The notes below the pieces were generated by a model that saw nothing but the letters and a program-made list of their open reading frames with translations, was not told the origin of the DNA and did no database searches. This document shows, one piece after another, positions 1-6,629 of a stretch of DNA of 35,388 bases. A program made the position numbers and the translations under genes. The stretch covers positions 1 to 35,388 of the forward strand of contig CAYSEW010000028.1 in the NCBI GenBank assembly GCA_964430245.1. Direction: 5' to 3'. This DNA is from CAYSEW01 sp964430245 (lineage in GTDB: Bacteria; Bacteroidota; Bacteroidia; Flavobacteriales_D; Parvicellaceae). Position 1 is the first letter of the stretch. Every line of letters begins with the position of its first letter.

Positions 1-324
1 GTACACCTTCCATTCTGCAACTAATTGCCTTAATTCAAAATTAGATTTTAGCTCAATACCTTTTTGTTCTTCTGCAATGGTTAATTTGTTTTTCAATTCT
101 TGAATTTCTCTGTTCAATTGTTCTATTTCTAGCCCTAGTTTAATTTCAATATTGGTCGGATCCCCAACTTTTTCGTAAGAATTTTTATTCATTTCAATGA
201 TAGAGTTCAACCATTCAGAAAGCGTAATATTCAATGATGATGCGATCTTTACATATTCTGCTTTTTGTGATGGAGTAACTTTCAAGCTCAAGGTCATATT
301 ACGGTATTGTTCATTATTATTCAT
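1..324 (-). CDS. Partial protein: ribbon-helix-helix-like N-terminus plus coiled coil
   Basis: The frame is open from an ATG at 324 to the left edge (108 codons visible, C-terminus missing). Residues about 10-43 (MTLSLKVTPSQKAEYV... then LNITLSEWLNSII) have the beta-strand/helix/helix look of ribbon-helix-helix DNA-binding domains. Residues about 58-105 are a charged, leucine-rich heptad pattern that should form a coiled coil. Small proteins of this shape occur as mobilisation accessory (MobC-like) or plasmid-type regulatory proteins in integrative elements. The placement beside a recombinase module fits that, but no family-specific motif is visible and no function is assigned. It is transcribed divergently from the plus-strand recombinase cluster across about 210 bp. 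Confidence 0.7.
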   Translation of the reverse strand, partial: MNNNEQYRNMTLSLKVTPSQKAEYVKIASSLNITLSEWLNSIIEMNKNSYEKVGDPTNIEIKLGLEIEQLNREIQELKNKLTIAEEQKGIELKSNFELRQLVAEWKVY

Positions 325-534
325 AACCAATTTTTTAATAATTAATAAAAGTATTCTTGAGTATACCTGGGGTTTTCCCTTGATTTACTGAGGTAGACCG
401 TTAAGTCTTTATTTTAACTCCTGCTCTACTTATTGTATTATTTATTGTAAAAACAGGATTTACATTGTAAGAAAGTTCATTTTGGGGTATCCAATAATGA
501 ACAAAATGTTATCAAATATAATTATTTCTTTGTA

Positions 535-1482
535 ATGTTACAAACTTTTATTAATTTTAATAATCAAATGAATGAAGATCTATCAAAATATAGAGGTGAG
601 CTTTTAAAGGTCAATGAATTATTTGAGCAATTAAGACAAAGATATTTTCTCAAAACACAGCTTGATGTTGTATATACAGATTTTACCAATTGGGAGAGAT
701 ACGATCTTTTATTCATAGACCATGATGTTGAAAAAGGAAAGTGGAAGAAACTTAATTATATAGAATATACGTGGATTAAAATCGTAGAGCATTTAAGAAA
801 ATATGGTTTTAGCTATGATGAAATTAGATTGATTAAAAAAGACATTACGCAATATATCAACCCTAAAGATCTGATTCAATCAGCACTTATTAAAAAGGAA
901 GAATTGGATAAACTAAAACCAGGAGCTTCTCAATTAATTAAAAGTAATCAACATAATACGGAATTGACAGAGATGCTGAAAAAGAAAATAACCAATTTGG
1001 AGCTATTGATCTATAACGCCATTTCCTACAATCAAAATACTTCATTACAATTTTACCATGATGGTAAAGGAACTTTTTCTATCACATCCAAAGCAATTTT
1101 TGAGGAGCTGATAAAAAACAATCAAATTGATTTGATCTTAGAAAAAACAAGTGATACTCATTTGAATATAAACTTAAACTCCATCCTTTCTAAATTTCTT
1201 GATTCCAACAACAATTTAGATCTAACTAAAACAATGATACTTACAGATGAGGAATATAAAATACTTAAAATCATCAGGAATAGACCTAATTCTGTGATCA
1301 ACATTAATATAAAATTGAAAAAAAATAAATTCGACAGGATTGATTTAGAAAGTATTAAACAAGTAGAAATTGAAGGTAGATTAATGGATTATATTAAAAA
1401 GGGTGGATACCAGACCATTGAGATTATCACTCAAGATGGTTCGATTACTACATTCAAAAACAAACAAAAAATCAAATTATGA
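535..1482 (+). CDS. MerR-like protein of unknown function in the recombinase cluster
   Basis: This is a 315-residue lysine- and asparagine-rich soluble protein with no signal peptide or membrane segment. Residues about 69-104 (LNYIEYTWIKIVEHLRKYGF followed by SYDEIRLIKKDI) resemble the MerR-type winged helix-turn-helix, with the typical spacing of an IVEHLRKYGFS-like helix and a DEIRLIKK helix. The C-terminal half, from about residue 150, has no recognised domain. Its stop codon overlaps the ATG of the next small frame by 4 nt (ATGA), and the serine recombinase follows, so the cluster is probably co-transcribed. By context it could be a regulator or the recombination directionality factor (excisionase) of the element. 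That role is inferred only from position and the MerR-like fold. Confidence 0.75.
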   Translation: MLQTFINFNNQMNEDLSKYRGELLKVNELFEQLRQRYFLKTQLDVVYTDFTNWERYDLLFIDHDVEKGKWKKLNYIEYTWIKIVEHLRKYGFSYDEIRLIKKDITQYINPKDLIQSALIKKEELDKLKPGASQLIKSNQHNTELTEMLKKKITNLELLIYNAISYNQNTSLQFYHDGKGTFSITSKAIFEELIKNNQIDLILEKTSDTHLNINLNSILSKFLDSNNNLDLTKTMILTDEEYKILKIIRNRPNSVININIKLKKNKFDRIDLESIKQVEIEGRLMDYIKKGGYQTIEIITQDGSITTFKNKQKIKL

Positions 1483-1732
1483 TACTGAAAAAATCAGGTC
1501 TATTGTTATATCGTAAACTTATTGGAAACCCCAAAAGTGACACACATTACCAAAAGTTGTGTTACCATTTGAAAAATGTAAAAAAATATTAAATAGCGGA
1601 AATAGAAAATTCAACAATGAACAGATTAAACAAATAATTGAATTGATCCAAGATCTAGCAGAAATAAGTGTAGAACTTTATTTTAAACAAAAAAAAGATG
1701 AAAAATGCAGTAATAATGTCAAGAGTAAGTAG
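1479..1732 (+). pseudogene. Small linker gene, apparently frameshifted
   Basis: Two short frames fill the gap between the MerR-like gene and the recombinase. The first (1479-1592, 37 codons, begins MILKKSGLLLYRKLIG) starts in an ATGA overlap with the upstream gene. The second (1559-1732, 57 codons from GTG, LPFEKCKKIL... then IIELIQDLAEISVELYFKQ) overlaps the recombinase start by 35 nt. A one-base shift between 1541 and 1592 would join them into one protein of about 84 residues that links both neighbours by overlapping ends. The second frame is amphipathic and charged like a real protein. I see no canonical slippery heptamer, so a mutation or assembly error is likelier than programmed frameshifting. 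The second frame might also be expressed alone from GTG. The function is unknown. Confidence 0.5.
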
Positions 1733-3284
1733 TGATGAGCAAGCAAAAGGCTATAGTCTAGATGTTCAACTCGAACAACTTTCTAACCATTGTAAAAGGA
1801 ACAACATAAACATTATTAAGCATTACAAAGAAGACCACTCTGCAAAAGATTTTAATAGACCAGAATTTCAAAAATTTCTTGTTTATGCAAATAAAAACAA
1901 GCAAAACATAGACCTGCTACTAATAACATCATGGGATAGATTCTCTAGAAATATAACAGATGCATTAGTAATGCTACGAAGATTGGAAAATCTAGGTATT
2001 CAAGTACAAGCCATCGAACAACCAATAGACATGAGTATCCCTGAAAACAAAGCAATGCTTGCACTATTCTTAGCCATTCCTGAAATCGATAATGACAGAA
2101 GGTCCATAAAAATAAAAGGTGGAATGAGAGGAGCATTAAAAGCTGGAAGATGGTGCAGAAGTGCTCCTATTGGATACAGAAACGCAAGGGACCATGAAAA
2201 CAAACCTATTATTATCCCCAACGAAAAAGCAAAATACATTCAATTCATATATAAGGAAATGGCTAAGAACACTAGTCAAACTGTTATAAGGGAAAAACTC
2301 AAGAATAAAGGGGTTAATATACCTAAAAACACCATTTGCAACATTCTTAAAAATCCTGTATATATGGGAAAAATAAAAGTTCCTGAATTTGGAGATGAGA
2401 AAGAAGTATTAATAGAAGGAAAACATGAAGGTATTGTTAGTGATAAACTATTCTACAAAGTTCAGGGAATTCTTGAATTGAATAAAAGAAAAAGAAACAT
2501 CACAAATTACAAAACTCAAAGAGAAGAACTACCCTTAAGAGGTATATTGTATTGTTCTAAATGCAATGAAAAAATGACTGGAAGTAAATCGAAAAGTAAA
2601 AATGGTAGTTACTATCATTATTACCATTGTAATCATTGCTACAATGAAAGACATCCTGCATATAAAGTCAACAGCACTCTTGAAACAATACTTAATGATT
2701 TTAAATTCACTAAATCGTCTAAAACACTATACAAAGAATTCGTAAAATCCATTTTAAGTGCTTCCGAAAAAGAAGATGAGAAAGAGTTAAAAAAAGCAAA
2801 AGTTGAATTGCAAAAGATAAAAAAAAGAATTTCTAAACTGCAAGATTTACTTGTCGATGATAAAATAGAACATGATCACTACCAAAACACCATGATCCGT
2901 TATGCTGAAATAAAACAAGAACTTGAATTAAAAATTGGAGATAGAGATGTTAAAGATGCAGAGTTTAAAAACTGGCTAAAAATGGGATTTGATGAGCTTA
3001 CAATCATTAAAAAGCTATATGACAATTCTGCAGTAACTCAAAAGCAGGATATATTAAGTTCGATTTTTCCAGAAAAACTGCAGTTTGACGGAAAAAAATG
3101 TCGAACACCCAGGATTAATGACACACTAAGATATATCTTACAGATAGACAAGGACTTACAAGGAAATAAAAAGGGACAGTTCTCTAAAAAATTGCACCTG
3201 TCCCATAAGGTGGAGCCGGAGGGTTTCGAACCCTCGTCCAAACGAGGAACCATTCAGGTTTCTACATGCTTATTTTGTGATTGA
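1698..3284 (+). CDS. Large serine recombinase (site-specific integrase)
   Basis: This 528-residue recombinase should catalyse integration and excision of the element by serine-mediated strand exchange. The N-terminal resolvase/invertase domain spans about 1-145, with the MSRVSSDEQ motif (likely nucleophile S11, R9) and the SWDRFSRN motif (R81, R84). A Recombinase domain follows (about 155-255, GRWCRSAPIGY onwards). Next is a zinc ribbon with CSKC at 286-289 and CNHC at 311-314, and then a long coiled coil at about 355-415. This order is standard for large serine integrases. The last 24 codons (505-528, starting VEPEGFEPSSKRG) are antisense to the 3' end of tmRNA, and codons about 492-502 cover its terminator. 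Transcription is head-on with ssrA, so it would produce RNA antisense to tmRNA. The ATG at 1698 is chosen because it directly precedes the conserved beta-strand. Confidence 0.95.
   Translation: MKNAVIMSRVSSDEQAKGYSLDVQLEQLSNHCKRNNINIIKHYKEDHSAKDFNRPEFQKFLVYANKNKQNIDLLLITSWDRFSRNITDALVMLRRLENLGIQVQAIEQPIDMSIPENKAMLALFLAIPEIDNDRRSIKIKGGMRGALKAGRWCRSAPIGYRNARDHENKPIIIPNEKAKYIQFIYKEMAKNTSQTVIREKLKNKGVNIPKNTICNILKNPVYMGKIKVPEFGDEKEVLIEGKHEGIVSDKLFYKVQGILELNKRKRNITNYKTQREELPLRGILYCSKCNEKMTGSKSKSKNGSYYHYYHCNHCYNERHPAYKVNSTLETILNDFKFTKSSKTLYKEFVKSILSASEKEDEKELKKAKVELQKIKKRISKLQDLLVDDKIEHDHYQNTMIRYAEIKQELELKIGDRDVKDAEFKNWLKMGFDELTIIKKLYDNSAVTQKQDILSSIFPEKLQFDGKKCRTPRINDTLRYILQIDKDLQGNKKGQFSKKLHLSHKVEPEGFEPSSKRGTIQVSTCLFCD
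3164..3204 (-). terminator. Intrinsic terminator of ssrA, inside the recombinase gene
   Basis: On the minus strand GGGACAG (3198-3204) pairs with CTGTCCC (3173-3179) around an 18-nt loop, followed by TTTTTATTT. It starts 7 nt after the tmRNA 3' end. The same bases are coding sequence of the recombinase on the plus strand. Confidence 0.75.
3211..3284. other. Candidate attachment site within the ssrA 3' end
   Basis: The recombinase frame enters ssrA here and ends within it, so the crossover that joined element and chromosome probably lies in or next to this segment, which includes the T-arm palindrome TTCGAA. The exact core cannot be set without the other junction, which is outside the window. 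Confidence 0.5.
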
Positions 3285-3605
3285 TTTTCGATGCAAAGCT
3301 GAGCACAAACACCCCAATTTACACTTAGTCTCTAAAATTTTCGTTGATACATCAAGACGCTGCATCACTTAGTTTAGACCAACGATACCCAATTGCTAAA
3401 AACCGCTAAACAGGTAGTCTAAAGCTGGGTAGCTTGTCCGACTGATCTAATCAGTGGGATTAGGCGTAATCACCTAGTGATTAAGCTGCAAGCGCGTAGT
3501 TGTTGTTGTCGTTTATAGACTGAGAATTGTTTTTTACGAGATCATTCACAATACTCGACATGCTTACTAAACAATTTCTCTCGCTGTCAAATCCAAGTCG
3601 GCCCC
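3211..3605 (-). ncRNA. ssrA: tmRNA (transfer-messenger RNA)
   Basis: This 395-nt tmRNA rescues stalled ribosomes and tags the nascent peptide for proteolysis. The 5' end GGGGCCG (3605 downwards) pairs with the 3' CGGCTCC as the acceptor stem (one G-U pair), followed by discriminator A at 3211. The final A of CCA is not encoded. The 3' tRNA-like part shows the T arm GAGGG-TTCGAAA-CCCTC. The tag frame ends at 3481-3510 with codons for DNNNYALAA then TAA. The resume codon is uncertain, because the frame stays open upstream. The tag ending NNYALAA resembles that known in Bacteroidetes. The 3' 74 nt overlap the recombinase gene on the other strand. A -7-like box (TAATTTTG, 3619-3626, minus) lies just upstream of the 5' end. 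Confidence 0.96.
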
Positions 3606-3658
3606 AGTAAGAGAACTACAAAATTAAACAATTCAATTCTTATTCCTGTTCTAAATGG

Positions 3659-3666
3659 TATATTTG
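3659..3666 (+). promoter_or_regulatory. -7 promoter box TATATTTG of the 3684 dehydrogenase gene
   Basis: It is an exact match to the Bacteroidetes -7 consensus TAnnTTTG, 17 nt before the ATG, which predicts a leader of roughly 12-15 nt. No clear -33 TTG is seen at the usual distance. Confidence 0.65.
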
Positions 3667-3683
3667 CGCAAAATTTTATCCAT

Positions 3684-4889
3684 ATGAAGCTAGGGATCAT
3701 AAGAGAAGGTAAAATACCACCAGATAAAAGAGTTGTCTTAACGCCAGAGCAATGTCAACACATTGCTTCGGAATACCCAAACATTGAGCTAAAAGTTCAG
3801 AAAAGTGAGATCAGAAAATTCAAAGATGAAGAATACAGTGCTTTAGGCATTCCTGTTGTAGACACTGTTGAAGATTGTGATGTATTACTTGGCGTAAAAG
3901 AAGTTCCTATTAATGAGCTCATCCCTAATAAAAAATACTTTTTCTTTTCCCATACCTTTAAAGAACAGCCCTATAACAGGAATTTACTCAATGCTATTTT
4001 AGAAAATAACATCCAATTGATCGACTGGGAGGTGGTCACCAATGAAAAAGGCAAACGATTGATCGCTTTTGGTAGATATGCGGGAATAGTAGGCTGTTAC
4101 AATGGTTTTATTGGATATGGAAAGAAACATGTCTTATATAACCTTAAAAGGGCCAATGAATGTGAAGACAGGGCCGAAATGGAGGCTCAATTGCCAAACA
4201 TTCAGCTTCCTAATGATTTTAAGCTGGTATTAACTGGAAAAGGAAGAGTAGCCGGTGGAGCAATAGAAGTATTGGATAAAATGGGAATTAAAAAGGTATC
4301 CCCTGAAGATTTTCTTGATAAAACATTCAATGAGCCTGTTTTTACCCAGCTTGGAGTAGAATACTACAATAAAACCAACGATGGAAGACCGTTCATTAAA
4401 AAGAACTTTTTTAATGACCCTACTCAGTTCCAATCAGATTTTTTAAGATTTGCTCAAGCTTCCAACATGTATATTGCTTGTCATTACTGGGATAGCAGAG
4501 CTCCTTTTATTTTTTCTAGAGAAGATCTTAGAGATGAGCACTGGAAGATTTCTATAGTAGCTGATGTAAGCTGTGACATTGATTGTGCAGTTGCAAGCAC
4601 TATTCGTCCTTCAACTATTGCCGATCCTTTCTATGGTTATAATAAGCATTCAGAAGCAGAAGATGATTTCATGAAGGAAAATGCAGTAGGCGTAATGGCA
4701 GTGGATAATCTACCTTGTGAATTACCCAAAGATGCATCAGTGGATTTTGGACAGATGTTTATTGACCACGTTTTAGATCCATTGATTGGTAATGATCCTG
4801 AAAAAATAATTTGGAGGGCTTCTGAAACAAAAGATGGGCAGCTAACTCCTCATTTTGCTTACTTAGAGAATTATGTAGCAGGGCTTTAA
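3684..4889 (+). CDS. NAD(P)-dependent dehydrogenase, AlaDH/PNT family, saccharopine dehydrogenase-like
   Basis: This 401-residue cytosolic enzyme belongs to the alanine dehydrogenase/pyridine nucleotide transhydrogenase fold family. The N-terminal domain opens MKLGIIREGKIPPDKRVVLTP, as in AlaDH and fungal-type lysine-forming saccharopine dehydrogenase (Lys1). A Rossmann glycine motif LTGKGRVAGGAIEVLDKMG lies at about 183-201. The segment AVDNLPCELPKDAS at about 341-354 matches the DNLPxxLPxEAS pattern of Lys1-like enzymes better than true alanine dehydrogenase. The substrate is therefore probably an amino acid or a saccharopine-like adduct, but this cannot be fixed from sequence. It is monocistronic, with its own -7 box. 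Its stop overlaps the convergent rpe stop by 4 bp. Confidence 0.85.
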   Translation: MKLGIIREGKIPPDKRVVLTPEQCQHIASEYPNIELKVQKSEIRKFKDEEYSALGIPVVDTVEDCDVLLGVKEVPINELIPNKKYFFFSHTFKEQPYNRNLLNAILENNIQLIDWEVVTNEKGKRLIAFGRYAGIVGCYNGFIGYGKKHVLYNLKRANECEDRAEMEAQLPNIQLPNDFKLVLTGKGRVAGGAIEVLDKMGIKKVSPEDFLDKTFNEPVFTQLGVEYYNKTNDGRPFIKKNFFNDPTQFQSDFLRFAQASNMYIACHYWDSRAPFIFSREDLRDEHWKISIVADVSCDIDCAVASTIRPSTIADPFYGYNKHSEAEDDFMKENAVGVMAVDNLPCELPKDASVDFGQMFIDHVLDPLIGNDPEKIIWRASETKDGQLTPHFAYLENYVAGL

Positions 4890-5536
4890 ATATTTTTTAA
4901 ATCTGCAATTGTTTTTGTAGGATTTTCTGATTTAAATACGAAACTACCCGCCACCAATACATCTGCACCGCATTCTATTAAATTAGCAGCATTTTCAGAA
5001 GTAACGCCACCATCTATTTCAATTTTTGTATCTACATTGGCTTTAGTGATGAGCTCTTTTAATTTAGATACTTTCCTATAGGTACCTTCAATAAATTTTT
5101 GACCTCCAAATCCTGGATTAACAGACATCAAACATACCAAATCTATCTCTTCTATTACTGGCATAATCAATTCCACATTGGTATGCGGATTTAAAGCAAC
5201 ACCTGCTTTCATTCCCTCATCTTTTATGGCTTGTAATGTCCTGTGCAAATGAGTAGACGCCTCATAATGAACTGTTAATATATTAGCCCCTGCCTCCTTA
5301 AACTGAGTGATGTACCTTTCAGGTTTTTCAATCATCAAATGAACATCTAGTGGCTTCAAGGTGTGCTTATTAATGGCTTTAATAACAGGAATTCCAAAGG
5401 ATATATTAGGAACAAAAACACCATCCATTACATCGAGGTGGTACCAATCTGCTTCACTATTATTAAGCATTTCACATTCTCGTTGTAAGTTCGCAAAATC
5501 TGATGCCAATAATGAAGGTGCTATTAAATGTGCCAT
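4886..5536 (-). CDS. rpe: Ribulose-phosphate 3-epimerase
   Basis: This 216-residue TIM-barrel enzyme interconverts D-ribulose 5-phosphate and D-xylulose 5-phosphate in the pentose phosphate pathway. Visible motifs are IAPSLLASDF, WYHLDVMDGVFVPNISFG (metal ligands H33 and D35), DVHLMIEKPE (H66), VNPGFGGQKF and the phosphate-binding EIDGGV. Length and motif order are normal. It lies downstream of rpoD but behind a strong rpoD terminator, so it should have its own promoter in the 64-bp gap, where I see no perfect -7 box. The 3' end overlaps the plus-strand dehydrogenase gene by 4 bp. Confidence 0.97.
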   Translation of the reverse strand: MAHLIAPSLLASDFANLQRECEMLNNSEADWYHLDVMDGVFVPNISFGIPVIKAINKHTLKPLDVHLMIEKPERYITQFKEAGANILTVHYEASTHLHRTLQAIKDEGMKAGVALNPHTNVELIMPVIEEIDLVCLMSVNPGFGGQKFIEGTYRKVSKLKELITKANVDTKIEIDGGVTSENAANLIECGADVLVAGSFVFKSENPTKTIADLKNI

Positions 5537-5552
5537 TTGTAATTTTTGTACA

Positions 5553-5583
5553 AAGAAAAAAAAAGTCTCGCAAAACGAGACTT
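5553..5583 (-). terminator. Intrinsic terminator downstream of rpoD
   Basis: On the minus strand AAGTCTCG-TTTTG-CGAGACTT is an 8-bp perfect stem followed by a run of T. It separates rpoD from rpe. Confidence 0.88.
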
Positions 5584-5600
5584 AATTTTAATGAATGTTA

Positions 5601-6467
5601 TTAACCGAGATAGGCTTTTAGCATTTTACTTCGAGAAGTATGTTTTAATCTTCTAATAGATTTCTCCTTAATCTGGCGCACCCTTTCTCTAGTAAGGTCA
5701 AACCTTTCACCTATTTCCTCTAAGGTCATTGGATGACTACCACTTAAACCAAAATAAAGTCTGATTACATCAGCTTCTCTAAGTGTTAATGTAGATAGTG
5801 ATCTTTCAATTTCTTTTCTTAATGATTCGTTCATCAGCTCCCTATCTGGTTTTGGAGATGAATCTGAAGTAAGTACTTCATACATGTTACTACTATCTTC
5901 AGTATCTTTTAAAGGAGCATCCATAGATAAATGTCTGCTACTATTTTGTAATGACTGTTTTACTTCAGCTAAAGTAATATCTAGTGATTCAGCAATTTCA
6001 TCTGGAGTTGGAGGTCTACCAAATCTCTGTTCTAGATCAGAAAAAGCACGATTAATCTTATTAATAGAACCAATCTTATTTAATGGTAAACGTACAATTC
6101 TTGATTGTTCAGCTAAAGCTTGTAATATACTTTGACGTATCCACCATACTGCGTAAGATATAAATTTAAAACCCCTAGTTTCATCAAATCTTTGAGCTGC
6201 CTTTATTAATCCTAAATTACCCTCATTGATCAAATCTGGTAAAGTTAAACCTTGGTTCTGGTACTGTTTAGAAACAGAAACAACAAAACGAAGATTGGCT
6301 TTAACCATACGTTCTAACGCATCCTGGTCTCCTTCTTTGATTCTTTTTGCCAATTCAACTTCCTCCTCAGCAGTAATTAGGTCTACACGACCTATTTCCT
6401 GTAAGTATTTATCCAACGAAGCCGTTTCCCGATTCGTTACCTGCTTTGTTATTTTTAATTGTCTCAT
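5601..6467 (-). CDS. rpoD: Primary RNA polymerase sigma factor RpoD/SigA
   Basis: This 288-residue housekeeping sigma factor is of the short Bacteroidetes type, lacking the long region 1.1 of E. coli RpoD. Region 1.2 is at about 15-50 (DKYLQEIGRVDLITAEEEVE). Region 2 is at about 55-125 (DLINEGNLGLIKAAQRFD, FISYAVWWIRQSILQAL), carrying the core-binding and -10 recognition helices. Region 3 is at about 130-205. Region 4 is at about 225-285 with the helix-turn-helix TLEEIGERFDLTRERVRQI. This sigma class recognises the TAnnTTTG/TTG promoters seen elsewhere in the window. It is flanked by terminators on both sides, so it is probably monocistronic. I found no perfect -7 box in the 160-bp upstream region. 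Confidence 0.97.
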   Translation of the reverse strand: MRQLKITKQVTNRETASLDKYLQEIGRVDLITAEEEVELAKRIKEGDQDALERMVKANLRFVVSVSKQYQNQGLTLPDLINEGNLGLIKAAQRFDETRGFKFISYAVWWIRQSILQALAEQSRIVRLPLNKIGSINKINRAFSDLEQRFGRPPTPDEIAESLDITLAEVKQSLQNSSRHLSMDAPLKDTEDSSNMYEVLTSDSSPKPDRELMNESLRKEIERSLSTLTLREADVIRLYFGLSGSHPMTLEEIGERFDLTRERVRQIKEKSIRRLKHTSRSKMLKAYLG

Positions 6468-6579
6468 TGATTTTAATATGGGGCTAGATAGCTTAAATCA
6501 TAACGAATTACCTTTAAATAGGTTTCATTAATCATACATTATATTAATAATTTAAAAAATAAAGTTTCAAGAAATTCAT

Positions 6580-6606
6580 AAAAAAAGCCACTTTTCAGTG
6601 GCTTTT
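6580..6606 (-). terminator. Intrinsic terminator downstream of pnp
   Basis: On the minus strand AAAAGCCACT-GAAA-AGTGGCTTTT is a 10-bp perfect stem with a GAAA loop, followed by more T. Confidence 0.9.
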
Positions 6607-6629
6607 ATATTTTAATTATAAGTAATTAA

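Larger units (their letters stand above)
1..3284. mobile_element. Right-hand end of an element integrated into ssrA
   Basis: The region holds a partial ribbon-helix-helix-like gene, a MerR-like protein, a small broken gene and a large serine recombinase, and it stops inside the 3' part of the tmRNA gene. The recombinase frame physically overlaps the last 74 nt of ssrA. Genes to the right of ssrA are ordinary chromosomal housekeeping genes. tmRNA 3' ends are classic integration sites for genomic islands, and an integrase next to the site is the usual layout. The other boundary and the second copy of the ssrA 3' end would lie left of the window, so element size and cargo cannot be seen. The recombination module is visible directly. 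Integration at ssrA is inference. Confidence 0.65.

Noticed and set aside
485..505. Repeated or inverted sequences in 325-534 as an attachment site
   Set aside because: I saw no copy of the ssrA 3' end or any long repeat here. The spacer looks like an ordinary divergent intergenic region.
485..534. Promoter for the 535 gene
   Set aside because: The sequence TTTCTTTG before the start lacks the TA of the -7 box. No convincing promoter can be called.
1479..1592. Programmed -1 frameshift in the small linker gene
   Set aside because: No canonical slippery heptamer is present between 1541 and 1592. A mutation or sequence error is the simpler explanation.
2000..2239. Minus-strand frames inside the recombinase gene
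   Set aside because: These are reverse-frame shadows of a gene with a clear domain structure, with no independent promoter or motif.
3211..3284. C-terminal recombinase tail (VEPEGFEPSSKRG...) as a new protein domain
   Set aside because: It is the antisense translation of the tmRNA 3' end, so its apparent conservation would come from RNA conservation and not from protein function.
5361..5585. Plus-strand frame opposite the rpe start and the rpoD terminator
   Set aside because: It lies antisense to rpe and runs through a terminator hairpin. The protein has no sensible composition.
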